Origin: JAFDZV01 sp035549015
GTDB taxonomy: Bacteria > Bacteroidota > Ignavibacteria > OLB7
Assembly: GCA_035549015.1 (NCBI GenBank)
Contig: DASZRW010000010.1
Coordinates: 1-64,000 of the forward strand
Direction: 5' to 3'
DNA length: 64,000 nt
Part shown: positions 1 through 7,294 of the stretch, piece after piece
How positions within the stretch are numbered: the first letter of the stretch is position 1
Layout of the letters: each line of letters starts with the position of its first letter
Notes under the pieces: model-generated
The model's database searches: none
What the model was told of the DNA's origin: nothing
The model's input: only the letters and a program-made list of their open reading frames with translations
Made by a program: the position numbers and the translations under genes

Positions 1-84
1 GCGGAGAGGAAGTTCCGTCGAATCAAAGGGCACAAAGAAATGCCGAAGCTGATCGAAGCATTGTCGAGAATAATCACGGAATAA
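1..84 (+). CDS. C-terminal tail of a probable IS256 (Mutator-type) transposase, cut by window edge
   Basis: The first frame is open from the window edge to a TAA at 82-84 and gives 27 residues ending in a basic stretch (KFRRIKGHKEMPKLIEAL at residues 4-21). Many IS256/Mutator-family transposases end in a similar basic FRR-x-KG segment followed by a short amphipathic helix. That resemblance is from memory, and the DDE catalytic part lies outside the window. The patch that follows has visibly lower GC than the rest of the window, which fits a mobile element or its cargo. It could also be the end of an unrelated basic protein. Confidence 0.45.
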   Translation, partial: AERKFRRIKGHKEMPKLIEALSRIITE

Positions 85-132
85 CCCGATCTTTGTCAAG
101 CATCGCCATGCAAACTTTCAACTGAGATCGGG
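85..132 (+). other. Inverted repeat after the transposase tail
   Basis: A perfect 8-base inverted repeat (CCCGATCT at 85-92, AGATCGGG at 125-132) begins right after the transposase stop codon and ends three bases before the next ORF. The 32-base loop is long for a terminator. It could be a weak stem-loop, part of an element end, or chance. Confidence 0.25.
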
Positions 133-134
133 AC

Positions 135-923
135 ATGCCCCTAGGGTGCCGCATTCTTTCACTGAAGGGGTTCGACAAGAATAGGATTCTATCGGCCAGC
201 GTGAAGGGTAGCATCGCCGATCTTACCATCAAAGGTCCTGAAACTATGGGTATCTCCTATAGGCCGAGCGATATGCCAACGACAGCGAAGGCATTAAGGG
301 AACTTGCTGGTGCGCTTGCGGATGGTAGTGCATTCGATTTTGAGGCTATTCCAATGTCGATTGATCTTCGCCCAGAGGAGTTCGGATTCGATTTCCGAGT
401 TGGTGTCAACGACCTTGGTCAAGAATGGTTCCATTGCTATCTGTCGGACAATGTAAATCCGGTGGTGAGCTTGACAGCCGATGCAGCCACGGGTAATCGC
501 CCACTGCTGAGTTTGATCGCTGATGACCTGTCAACAGTATTGAAGAGTGGCGTATCATACATCGCTGGCCGGACGGTTCAAACTGAACGTGGGCAGCACT
601 TCACAGTGGCGGATATCGGGCTGGAACGCATCGATGAGGATGGCAATCCGATCGAAGATGACGCTGGCGTACCAGATGATCTCGACTTTGGCACTCCACC
701 CGTTCCCTTTCTTGGCTACTCTGTGTATACTACGTACTCGGATGAAGAGCGTGCTGACATGCAAGCCAAGGGAATCACTCACACAAAGATCAAGCCTGAC
801 GAACCTATCGCGGCTGCTATTTTGGTTGATATTGATCGCATTGAGCAAGCACGCACCGCGCTTAGGTCTCTTAGCTATTGCATTCGATCCGGACGTGATG
901 CTGACTTCAAGAGAGAGGAATGA
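135..923 (+). CDS. Hypothetical protein, lower-GC gene
   Basis: This 262-residue ORF matches no family I recognise. The protein is acidic and soluble-looking, with no signal peptide or membrane segment, and an Asp/Glu-rich middle (around residues 165-190). Its GC content is near 50% by eye, well below neighbouring genes, and it sits just downstream of the transposase tail, so acquisition by transfer is plausible. It ends 35 bases before a block of phased TGTACA repeats. The ATG at 135 has only a weak Shine-Dalgarno-like sequence upstream. Confidence 0.6.
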   Translation: MPLGCRILSLKGFDKNRILSASVKGSIADLTIKGPETMGISYRPSDMPTTAKALRELAGALADGSAFDFEAIPMSIDLRPEEFGFDFRVGVNDLGQEWFHCYLSDNVNPVVSLTADAATGNRPLLSLIADDLSTVLKSGVSYIAGRTVQTERGQHFTVADIGLERIDEDGNPIEDDAGVPDDLDFGTPPVPFLGYSVYTTYSDEERADMQAKGITHTKIKPDEPIAAAILVDIDRIEQARTALRSLSYCIRSGRDADFKREE

Positions 924-957
924 CAAATGGATGCTGGATAATACCGTCGATCGAATG

Positions 958-1040
958 TGTACCGAGTCAGCTCATGTACAGTTCTTGTACACTTTTTGTA
1001 CAGCCCACTGTGGCAATCCATGCTGTTCTGTGGCAATTCC
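958..1040. promoter_or_regulatory. Phased TGTACA array and CTGTGGCAAT direct repeats
   Basis: Three copies of the self-complementary hexamer TGTACA start at 975, 986 and 997, exactly 11 bp apart, so they lie on one face of the helix. They are followed by two near-identical 12-mers (CTGTGGCAATCC at 1008, CTGTGGCAATTC at 1028) 20 bp apart. Such regular spacing is typical of operator or iteron arrays. No dedicated regulator gene is visible beside it. It lies between the low-GC ORF and the tRNA-Arg terminator. Confidence 0.4.
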
Positions 1041-1090
1041 CCGATCGCCTTCCCATCCACCAAGCTTCGAAAGCGGCCCAAAATCGCAGA

Positions 1091-1123
1091 AAACAAAAGG
1101 CCACTCAGATACTCTGAATGGCC
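1091..1123 (-). terminator. Rho-independent terminator of tRNA-Arg
   Basis: On the minus strand an 11-bp stem (arms at 1113-1123 and 1099-1109, one G-U pair) with a three-base loop is followed by TTTTGTTTT. It lies five bases past the tRNA-Arg 3' end. Confidence 0.85.
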
Positions 1124-1127
1124 AAAG

Positions 1128-1201
1128 CGGTCCCGACAGGACTCGAACCTGTGACATCAAGTTTAGGAAACTTGCGTTCTATCCAACTGAACTACGGGAC
1201 C
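1128..1201 (-). tRNA. tRNA-Arg (anticodon CCT)
   Basis: Read on the minus strand this is a 74-nt cloverleaf: acceptor GGTCCCG paired with CGGGACC, D-arm with GTTCAGTTGG, anticodon stem CAAGT/ACTTG around the loop TTCCTAA (anticodon CCT), and T-arm with GGTTCGAGTCC. It decodes AGG. The CCA end is not encoded. A terminator follows at once, so it is a single-gene unit. A broken copy of its 5' half occurs at 3688-3713. Confidence 0.95.
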
Positions 1202-1313
1202 GGATGCCCGCTGCGTCCTGGTGTGTCGCAGGGAGGCGGCTCCGGAAAGACCGCAAATATAGCCATCCGCGCCGGATGAGGAAACATTGCCGCAACATGT
1301 ACACCATCTTTCG

Positions 1314-1360
1314 GGGACTACGAGATGTATTGTCACGGGATGTCGGACTGCGCGAGGGTT
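1314..1360 (+). repeat. Roughly 48-bp leader repeat, copy 1 (diverged)
   Basis: It aligns base by base with 3827-3875, sharing ATGTAyTGTCACGGGATG and then a GACTsCGCGA block. Of the three copies in the window this one is the most diverged. Confidence 0.6.
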
Positions 1361-1402
1361 ACGCCGCACGGCGCCGGGCAGGGGGCCTGGCGTTCCGCCG
1401 AT

Positions 1403-1451
1403 GGGTACCACAACATGTACTGTCATGGCGAACGGGACTCCGCGATGTTTG
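1403..1451 (+). repeat. Roughly 48-bp leader repeat, copy 2
   Basis: It shares GGGTACCACAACATGTACTG with the copy at 3827, and both end in GACTCCGCGATGTTTG. Lying about 40 bases after copy 1, it makes an imperfect tandem array upstream of the first T9SS gene. Confidence 0.7.
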
Positions 1452-1666
1452 CTCCCGCCGCACAGGCAGGCGATCGTAGTCTCCCGACGCGCTACCTCCC
1501 GGAGCGCCCGGCAGGTGCTGCATTGCTTGCGGTGCGGCCGGTCGAGCGTAGGTATTCGGCCCGGCTCACGCGCTGTACCCTGTCCAATCGAGACCACACG
1601 CGTCCGGGCATTCCCGACAGCAACGACCGTACCGGCATTTTCCCACCAATAGCTCGGAGGTCAAGC

Positions 1667-3544
1667 ATGAGCCCTGGTATTTTCTCACGGCATCTGCTGC
1701 TCGGATCACTTGCAGCCGCTGCAATCCTCGCACTCCTTGGAAGCGGGAGCGCTTCCGCACAGCGTTTCGAATCGGTCTTCGGCAGCCCCGGCTGTGTGGA
1801 GACGGGATTACACGGCGTGCTGCAGCGCGCCGGCGGCGGCTACGTTGCCGTTGGTGAATCGTTCGTCGGGCCGGGAGGCGCCTGCATGGCAACCTCGGAT
1901 GCCTACGTTGTGGTAGCCAACGGTGCGGGCGCCATCATCTGGTCCGCAACGTATCAGATCGGTACCAACTCCCGCGCCACGGACGTCCTGGAACTTCCCA
2001 ACGGTCACCTCATCGTCTGCGGCTACTGCACCATCGGGGCGCCGTGCCATCCGGCGCCGACAGAGGATATCTTCGTGCTGGACCTGTTTCCCAACGGTGC
2101 GGTGAGCAACAGAATGGTGTATGGCGGTGACAACTCGGACGAGGAGGCATGGCAGATCATCCGCGCGACGGTTGGTGACGGTGTCACCACGTTTGCCGGA
2201 GACTACGTGATCGCCGGATCGAGCACGAACCAGAACGTTGGCGCGAATCGTGGCGCCTACCTGCTTCGCATTACGCCGGCACTCAACCTGATCTGGGACC
2301 GGCAGTATGGCACGGCGAACTTCGATGATTATTTCTACGGTCTGGACGAAGTGCCGAACGGTCTTGGCGGCGCTGGTGACATCGTTGCCACTGGCGGCTC
2401 AAACACCAATCCGCCGGCACTTGGCACGGACATTTTCACCGTGCGTGTCAACGGCAACAACGGGACCATCGGCGCAGCGCCGCAGGGGCAGTCGTGGACA
2501 AACTTCCCGCCGGCCGGGAGCAATGAAGAGGGGCGTTCGATCATCGTACTGCGCAACGGCCCGTTTGCCGGCGACCTTGTCGTGGCGGGCTATACCACCG
2601 GAGCGCCCGCGCCAAGCACGAACGAGGAGGCGTTCGTTGTGGAGTACAGCCCGAATCCCTGCACGCAGGTTGCCAACCGCTACTTCGGAGACAACGGGGC
2701 GAACCCGGATCGTGCCACGAATCTTGTGGAGGATGCCAATCCGGCTGTGGCGCAGGGGGATGTGGTTGTTACCGGCTTCACCACGTTTCCGGGACATGGT
2801 CTGCGGGATGTGTTCCTGCAGCGTGTGAGTGTGGGGCCGGGAATGGCGCTGGCCGGTCCTGCCGGTCTGTTCGGTGGCAATGGCATCGACCAGGGCGGAT
2901 CCGTGGACAACGCCAACGGCAATCCGCCGGGGTACATCGTCAACGGGTTTACGCAGAGCCCGAACCTGATCGGCGCCGATCCGCGCCAGCTTTATCTGAT
3001 CAAGACGGATCTGGCCCTGACCACGGCCTGCAGCATCAATCCGAACCTGCCGAATGGTATTGCGGGGAACGGAACGGTCTGCGGCCAGGCAATCGGGCCG
3101 TTTATCAATCAGCAGTGCCAGCCGCAGGTGGGCTTGATCTACTGGCAGTGGTGGTACTACGTCTGCCCGCCGCCGGGCGGCGGCGGCGGTGGCAACCCGC
3201 CGAACGGAAACCAGCTTGGCGGGGATGGCGGCAACGACGGGGCCGCCGGAGTGGAATCGTCGGGAACGCTGAGCTTCAATGAGGGGAGCGTGAAGAGTTA
3301 TCCCAATCCACTTGCCGGCGGCGACGTGCTGAATCTTCGCTTCGACATGAAGGCCGCAGCCGCTGCCCGTATCGTGGTGAGCGATGTTGCCGGGCGCGAG
3401 ATGTATGGCGAGAACGCCGAACTCGATGCCGGAAGCCGTGTGCTCCCGGTGAGCACGCAGGGCTGGCCCACGGGCTCCTACATGGTTCGCGTTGCGATCG
3501 GCGGGGTCTCCACTACGGCGCGCATCATGGTGCTGAAGAAGTAG
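1667..3544 (+). CDS. Secreted beta-propeller-like protein with T9SS type A sorting domain (paralogue 1)
   Basis: The 625-residue protein starts at the ATG at 1667, chosen because a CGGAGG ribosome site lies 6 bases upstream and a signal peptide follows (hydrophobic residues 8-26, cleavage near SASAQ). The body has imperfect repeats of about 60-70 residues with motifs such as ATDVLELPNG and FGDNGANPDR, suggesting a beta-propeller. A Gly/Pro linker near residues 500-520 leads to a C-terminal domain of about 80 residues (YPNPLAGGDVL to the C-terminal KK) typical of T9SS type A sorting signals. It is therefore expected at the cell surface or outside. The next gene encodes a close paralogue of nearly equal length. 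Its actual function is unknown. Confidence 0.85.
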   Translation: MSPGIFSRHLLLGSLAAAAILALLGSGSASAQRFESVFGSPGCVETGLHGVLQRAGGGYVAVGESFVGPGGACMATSDAYVVVANGAGAIIWSATYQIGTNSRATDVLELPNGHLIVCGYCTIGAPCHPAPTEDIFVLDLFPNGAVSNRMVYGGDNSDEEAWQIIRATVGDGVTTFAGDYVIAGSSTNQNVGANRGAYLLRITPALNLIWDRQYGTANFDDYFYGLDEVPNGLGGAGDIVATGGSNTNPPALGTDIFTVRVNGNNGTIGAAPQGQSWTNFPPAGSNEEGRSIIVLRNGPFAGDLVVAGYTTGAPAPSTNEEAFVVEYSPNPCTQVANRYFGDNGANPDRATNLVEDANPAVAQGDVVVTGFTTFPGHGLRDVFLQRVSVGPGMALAGPAGLFGGNGIDQGGSVDNANGNPPGYIVNGFTQSPNLIGADPRQLYLIKTDLALTTACSINPNLPNGIAGNGTVCGQAIGPFINQQCQPQVGLIYWQWWYYVCPPPGGGGGGNPPNGNQLGGDGGNDGAAGVESSGTLSFNEGSVKSYPNPLAGGDVLNLRFDMKAAAAARIVVSDVAGREMYGENAELDAGSRVLPVSTQGWPTGSYMVRVAIGGVSTTARIMVLKK

Positions 3545-3590
3545 GCATCGGTGGTGCCGACAGCCGTTGGTCTGAAAGGCTGTGACGTCA

Positions 3591-3625
3591 ACGGCCCGCG
3601 CCGGCTTGCTGCCTGCGCGGGCCGT
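3591..3625 (+). terminator. Hairpin after T9SS paralogue 1
   Basis: A perfect 11-bp GC-rich stem (3591-3601 with 3615-3625) with a 13-base loop lies 46 bases past the stop codon. There is no T-run, so it may be a Rho-assisted terminator or an mRNA-stabilising hairpin. Confidence 0.5.
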
Positions 3626-3687
3626 TGCATGAATGGCGGTCCTGACCCAGCCGCGTCTCGGGGTGGCATTCCCGATTGGAGACCGGG

Positions 3688-3713
3688 GCGTTCGGAATAA
3701 CTGATACGGGACC
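3688..3713 (-). pseudogene. Relic of the 5' half of tRNA-Arg
   Basis: Read on the minus strand this keeps the tRNA-Arg acceptor strand GGTCCCGTA, part of the D-arm (TCAGTT) and GAACGC, with a few bases lost, and the rest of the tRNA is missing. The flanking sequence upstream on the minus strand (3714-3800) also matches the promoter region of the real tRNA at 1202-1290. It is a by-product of duplicating the T9SS gene together with its upstream DNA and cannot encode a functional tRNA. Confidence 0.7.
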
Positions 3714-3826
3714 GAATGCTCCCGCTGCGCCCCGGTGTGTCGCGAGGCGGCTGCTCCGGAAAGCGCACGAATATAGCCATCGGTGCCGGATCGGGAAGCG
3801 TCGCCACCACATGCACCCCATGGTTC

Positions 3827-3875
3827 GGGTACCACAACATGTACTGTCACGGGATGGCAGACTCCGCGATGTTTG
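3827..3875 (+). repeat. Roughly 48-bp leader repeat, copy 3
   Basis: This copy lies upstream of T9SS paralogue 2. It is nearly identical to 1403-1451 in its first 20 and last 16 bases, and aligns with 1314-1360 throughout. Its position relative to the gene is similar to that of copies 1 and 2. Confidence 0.7.
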
Positions 3876-4088
3876 TGCCGTCGCAACGGATCGGTGATCG
3901 ATCGCGATGCATCGATGAGTCGTCCAGGCGCCTCCGGCAATCGATGCGGTTCGCGGCGTTGTGATGGGCCACGCTGTCGGGGCGGCGTCCGCGCACGGGG
4001 GTGTTCAGCCGCGGCGTGCGTAAGACACATCCTCCGATTGCATCGGCCGAACCAGCACATCTTACCATTGATAGATCGGAGGTCAGTC

Positions 4089-5963
4089 ATGAGCTTTGGC
4101 ATACACGGTTGGCGTGTCGTGCAGGGATTCCTTGCCGCCGCCGCAATCATATCGCTGTTCGGAAGCGCCGATGTTTCCGCACAGCGGTTTCAGGATATAT
4201 CGGGTAGTCCCATCTGCGCGGATGACGGACTGCATGGTGTGAAGCAGCTTGCCGCCGGCGGCTATGTGGCCGTGGGCGAATCGTTCCAGCAGCCGGGCGG
4301 CTGCGGTACGTCCGATGCATTTGTCACGGTGGTCAACGCTGCCGGCATACCGGTGTGGGCCCTGACCTATCAGATGGGGATCAACTCCCGCGCCACGGAT
4401 GTGCTCGAGCTGCCGAACGGCGATCTGATCGTCTGCGGATACGGACAGTTCGGTCCGCCATGCCATGCTGCGGTCTCCAAGGACATCTTCATCCTGCATC
4501 TGGCCGCCGGCGGCGGTGTGATCGGCTGGAACACCTATGGCGGCAACACCTCCGATGAGGAGGCATGGAAGATCATTCGCGCCACGGTGGGGAATGGTGT
4601 CAACACCAACCCGGGGGACTATGTCGTGGCCGGCTCCAGCACGAACGGCAATGCGCCGGGGATGCGCGGCGGCTATCTGCTTCGCGTGAACGCAGGGCTC
4701 GGCTTCATCTGGGATCAGCAGTACGGCACGGCCGCCAACGACGACTACTTCTACGGTCTCGATGAAGTTCCGGCATTCCTGCCGGGCGGCGGTGATATCG
4801 TGGCGGCAGGAGGTTCCACGTCTCCTCCCGCACTCGGGATCGATATCTTCCTGGTGCGCGTCAACGGCAACACCGGCGCTGTTGGAGCCGCTCCGCAGGG
4901 ACAGTCGTGGACCAACTTCCCGAACCCGGTCTTCGCATCCAACGAGGAGGCGCGTTCGGTGATCGTTCTCCGCAACGGCCCGAACGCCGGTGACATCGTC
5001 ACCGCAGGATTCACCAACGGCGCACCGCCCCCCAGCACGAACGACGAGGTGTTCGTTGTCGAGTTCGGCCCGAACCCATGCAACCAGATCGCCAACGTCT
5101 ACTTCGGCGACAACGGTCCGAATCCGGATCGCGGCTACGATCTGGTCGAGGACGCCAACCCGCAGCCGGCCGGCGGCAGCGACGTGGTTGTGACCGGCTT
5201 CACGAATCTTCCGGGCGGCTTCGGCGCGGAGGATGTGTTCCTGCAGCGCGTGGCCACCGGGCCTGCGATGGGATTGATCGGCGGCGCCGGCGACTACGGC
5301 GGCATCGCCAACGACGAGGGCTGGTCCGTTTCCAATGCGGTGAACAATGTGGCGGGGAGCGAAACCCCTGGCTACATCGTCAACGGATTCACGCAGAGCC
5401 CGAACCTGATCGGCGCGGCCGATCCGCAGCAGCTCTATCTGATCAAGACGGACCTCGCGCTCAACAGCCTCTGCAACAGTCTGTTCATTCAGTTCCCGCG
5501 CGGGAATGCCCCGAACGGAACGGTGTGCGGAATGGCTATCGGGCCGAAGATCGGACTGCAGTGCAAGCCGAACATCACCAAGATTCTGTGGCCCTGGGGG
5601 AACCAGCTCTGCTATGCCCTGCCTCGGGCGCATGAGCAGGGGGGGAACGGGAACGACGGCGTTGCCGGCGTCGGCAACACGTCCACGATCGCCTTCAACG
5701 AAGGGAGCATGGCCTCCTATCCCAACCCGCTTCACAGCGGCGATGTGCTGAACCTGCGCTTCGATCTTGCAACGGCCGCAACGGCTCACGTTGTGGTGAG
5801 CGACATCACGGGACGGGAGATGTACCGGAACGACGTCTCCGTCGGGACCGGGACGCAGCTCCTTCCGGTGAACACCGATCACTGGGAGTCCGGCACGTAC
5901 CTTGTGCGCGTGACGATCGGCGGCGTATCGGCCACATCGCATGTGGTGGTGATGGAGAAGTAG
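4089..5963 (+). CDS. Secreted beta-propeller-like protein with T9SS type A sorting domain (paralogue 2)
   Basis: The protein has 624 residues. The ATG at 4089 is chosen for the CGGAGG six bases upstream and the signal peptide that follows (hydrophobic stretch about residues 10-28, cleavage near DVSAQ). It is collinear with paralogue 1 over its whole length, sharing the repeat motifs ATDVLELPNG, FYGLDEVP and GYIVNGFTQSPNL and the C-terminal sorting domain from YPNPLHSGDVL to the end. Divergence is greatest in the linker near residues 520-545. Expected location is the cell surface or medium. The pair arose by tandem duplication that included the upstream region. Function unknown. Confidence 0.85.
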   Translation: MSFGIHGWRVVQGFLAAAAIISLFGSADVSAQRFQDISGSPICADDGLHGVKQLAAGGYVAVGESFQQPGGCGTSDAFVTVVNAAGIPVWALTYQMGINSRATDVLELPNGDLIVCGYGQFGPPCHAAVSKDIFILHLAAGGGVIGWNTYGGNTSDEEAWKIIRATVGNGVNTNPGDYVVAGSSTNGNAPGMRGGYLLRVNAGLGFIWDQQYGTAANDDYFYGLDEVPAFLPGGGDIVAAGGSTSPPALGIDIFLVRVNGNTGAVGAAPQGQSWTNFPNPVFASNEEARSVIVLRNGPNAGDIVTAGFTNGAPPPSTNDEVFVVEFGPNPCNQIANVYFGDNGPNPDRGYDLVEDANPQPAGGSDVVVTGFTNLPGGFGAEDVFLQRVATGPAMGLIGGAGDYGGIANDEGWSVSNAVNNVAGSETPGYIVNGFTQSPNLIGAADPQQLYLIKTDLALNSLCNSLFIQFPRGNAPNGTVCGMAIGPKIGLQCKPNITKILWPWGNQLCYALPRAHEQGGNGNDGVAGVGNTSTIAFNEGSMASYPNPLHSGDVLNLRFDLATAATAHVVVSDITGREMYRNDVSVGTGTQLLPVNTDHWESGTYLVRVTIGGVSATSHVVVMEK

Positions 5964-5997
5964 GGCGGCCGGCGTACAGCCGTTCGCGATGATACCG

Positions 5998-6036
5998 AAG
6001 GCCTGCATGTGCGTTGATGCGCGTGCGGGCCTTTGT
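5998..6036 (+). terminator. Terminator after T9SS paralogue 2
   Basis: A 15-bp stem with several G-U pairs begins AAGGCC at 5998 and closes GGCCTT at 6028-6033, followed by TGT. It is well placed, 35 bases past the stop codon. Confidence 0.6.
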
Positions 6037-6441
6037 ATTGCAGCCGTTCAGTGCCTCGTAGATATCACAGGCGCGGCGGTGCGGGGGGCAGCTGGCAGCA
6101 GTCAGTGGTGGGTAGCCAGTGGTCCAGGAAGCATCCGCAGTCATCGCCGGCAACGCGGGGCGTGCCGATCGGTGCCGCCGGATCTCTTTCGGGAGTGCAC
6201 TGGCATCGGAACACGGCCGGAGTGATCCGCATCCCGTGCCCCGAATGTGTGCAGGGATGGTATGAAGAACCATTGGCAGGGAATGCCGCTCTCGCCGGTG
6301 CGATGCTCTCCGGCCGGGAAGGGAACAGGGGGCTGGAACCGTGCCGGCAGTGCGGGAGGTCGCCACCAAGGGCCCCGTCCGTACCGGGTTGTCCACTGTC
6401 GGCGCGGTTCCTTTCCGTTCGTCCCTTCCGCTCACGGCGGG
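6037..6441. other. Intergenic, nothing convincing
   Basis: About 400 bases lie between the terminator of T9SS paralogue 2 and the end of the leftward Cys-rich protein gene. Open frames here lack ribosome sites or recognisable products. I see no strong hairpin or repeat. Confidence 0.4.
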
Positions 6442-6837
6442 TCAGCAGCGGCATTGCACCACGCTTGGTTCGATGCTGACGAAGCATGGGGATGGATGAT
6501 AGCAGAGATCCACACAACAGGTATTCGAGATGCGCAGTCCCTGGACGCATCCCCCTTCGGCGGGAGCCGCGAACGTGCCGCACGGCGTCTGGATTGCCGG
6601 CACCGCACCCTGCTGTACCGCCACGGTCTTCATTGTATGTGCCGGGATTCCAACGCATACGGGGTTTCCCGGAACGTTCGCGAAGCAGACCGTCACTGCG
6701 CAGTCCGTGTTGTTGGAAATGGTGAGGCTGTCGCACTGTGCACGTGCGGTTTGCGGGCAGAGGGCCGCAAGCATGGCCAGCCAGCCGAATGCTGCGGCCA
6801 GCAGTGCGGCCGGCGATCTGCGAAGTATTGTCGACAT
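6442..6837 (-). CDS. Small Cys-rich secreted protein
   Basis: The 131-residue protein starts at the ATG at 6835-6837, with GGAGG a few bases upstream. A signal peptide covers about residues 1-33 (cleavage near ARAQC). The mature part of about 98 residues has roughly a dozen cysteines, including NTCCVDLC and a terminal QCRC, so a disulfide-stabilised extracytoplasmic fold is likely. I do not recognise the family. No T9SS sorting domain is present, so it is probably periplasmic or exported by another route. It stands alone, on the strand opposite its neighbours. Confidence 0.75.
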   Translation of the reverse strand: MSTILRRSPAALLAAAFGWLAMLAALCPQTARAQCDSLTISNNTDCAVTVCFANVPGNPVCVGIPAHTMKTVAVQQGAVPAIQTPCGTFAAPAEGGCVQGLRISNTCCVDLCYHPSPCFVSIEPSVVQCRC

Positions 6838-7294
6838 GAGTCGCTCCTCCGGTTGAAGGAAAGGATTGCCGTTGTGCGATACATGCCGGTATCCTGACGA
6901 ATGCCGGCGTTATTGTAGGCGACGTTGTATTGCGTGCCGGATGGGGAGGTGCCGATCCCTCGAGAGCGGACAGCTTCTCCCTCTGCGATGAAAGAGCATC
7001 GAGGCCGGGGAATGTGGACATCACCGCCTGCGCATTTCGAATGACGGAGCGGCTCGCGTGCATCGCCGGCCTTCCGGTCTCCTCCGGACGCTGCGCGCCG
7101 ATGTGCGGTTGCGTAAAGCCGCCGCCGGACGCTGCCATGGCGATGCCTCGAATGAAAGAATGCTTGCAACTGAAGGTGCCGGCACGTTAAGTTCAGAGTT
7201 AAGCAAACCAAACACTTTAGTTCTGGCAGCTTGGCATGCTGCCGTACGATTCGGGCGCTCCCGGAGGGGCGTCCGCGACGTGATGAGGAGCGGA
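6838..7294. promoter_or_regulatory. Intergenic region upstream of mntH, possible metal-responsive operator
   Basis: This divergent spacer holds the promoter of the Cys-rich gene (leftward) and of the mntH-like gene (rightward). An AT-rich spot at about 7185-7222 contains two GTTAAG hexamers separated by TTCAGA and a TTAA-N8-TTAA pattern. DtxR/MntR operators are AT-rich imperfect palindromes, so this is a candidate MntR site. The match is loose and is inferred mainly from the adjacent mntR-like gene. Confidence 0.25.

Larger units (their letters stand above)
1202..1666. promoter_or_regulatory. Intergenic region: likely tRNA-Arg promoter and leader of the first T9SS gene
   Basis: This gene-free stretch lies between tRNA-Arg (leftward) and the first T9SS gene (rightward). 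An AT-rich AATATA at 1256-1261 reads TATATT on the minus strand and is the best -10 candidate for the tRNA; no clear -35 is visible. Most of the region is homologous to 3690-3890 upstream of the second paralogue. It carries two copies of a roughly 48-bp motif, listed separately. No convincing small gene is seen. Confidence 0.4.

Noticed and set aside
3591..3625. Attachment-site or recombination hairpin after T9SS paralogue 1
   Set aside because: It is a plain GC-rich inverted repeat 46 bases past a stop codon, best explained as transcript end structure.
2399..6008. Minus-strand open frames (583 and 641 codons) opposite the T9SS paralogues
   Set aside because: They mirror each other only because the plus-strand genes are duplicated; no ribosome site and odd composition.
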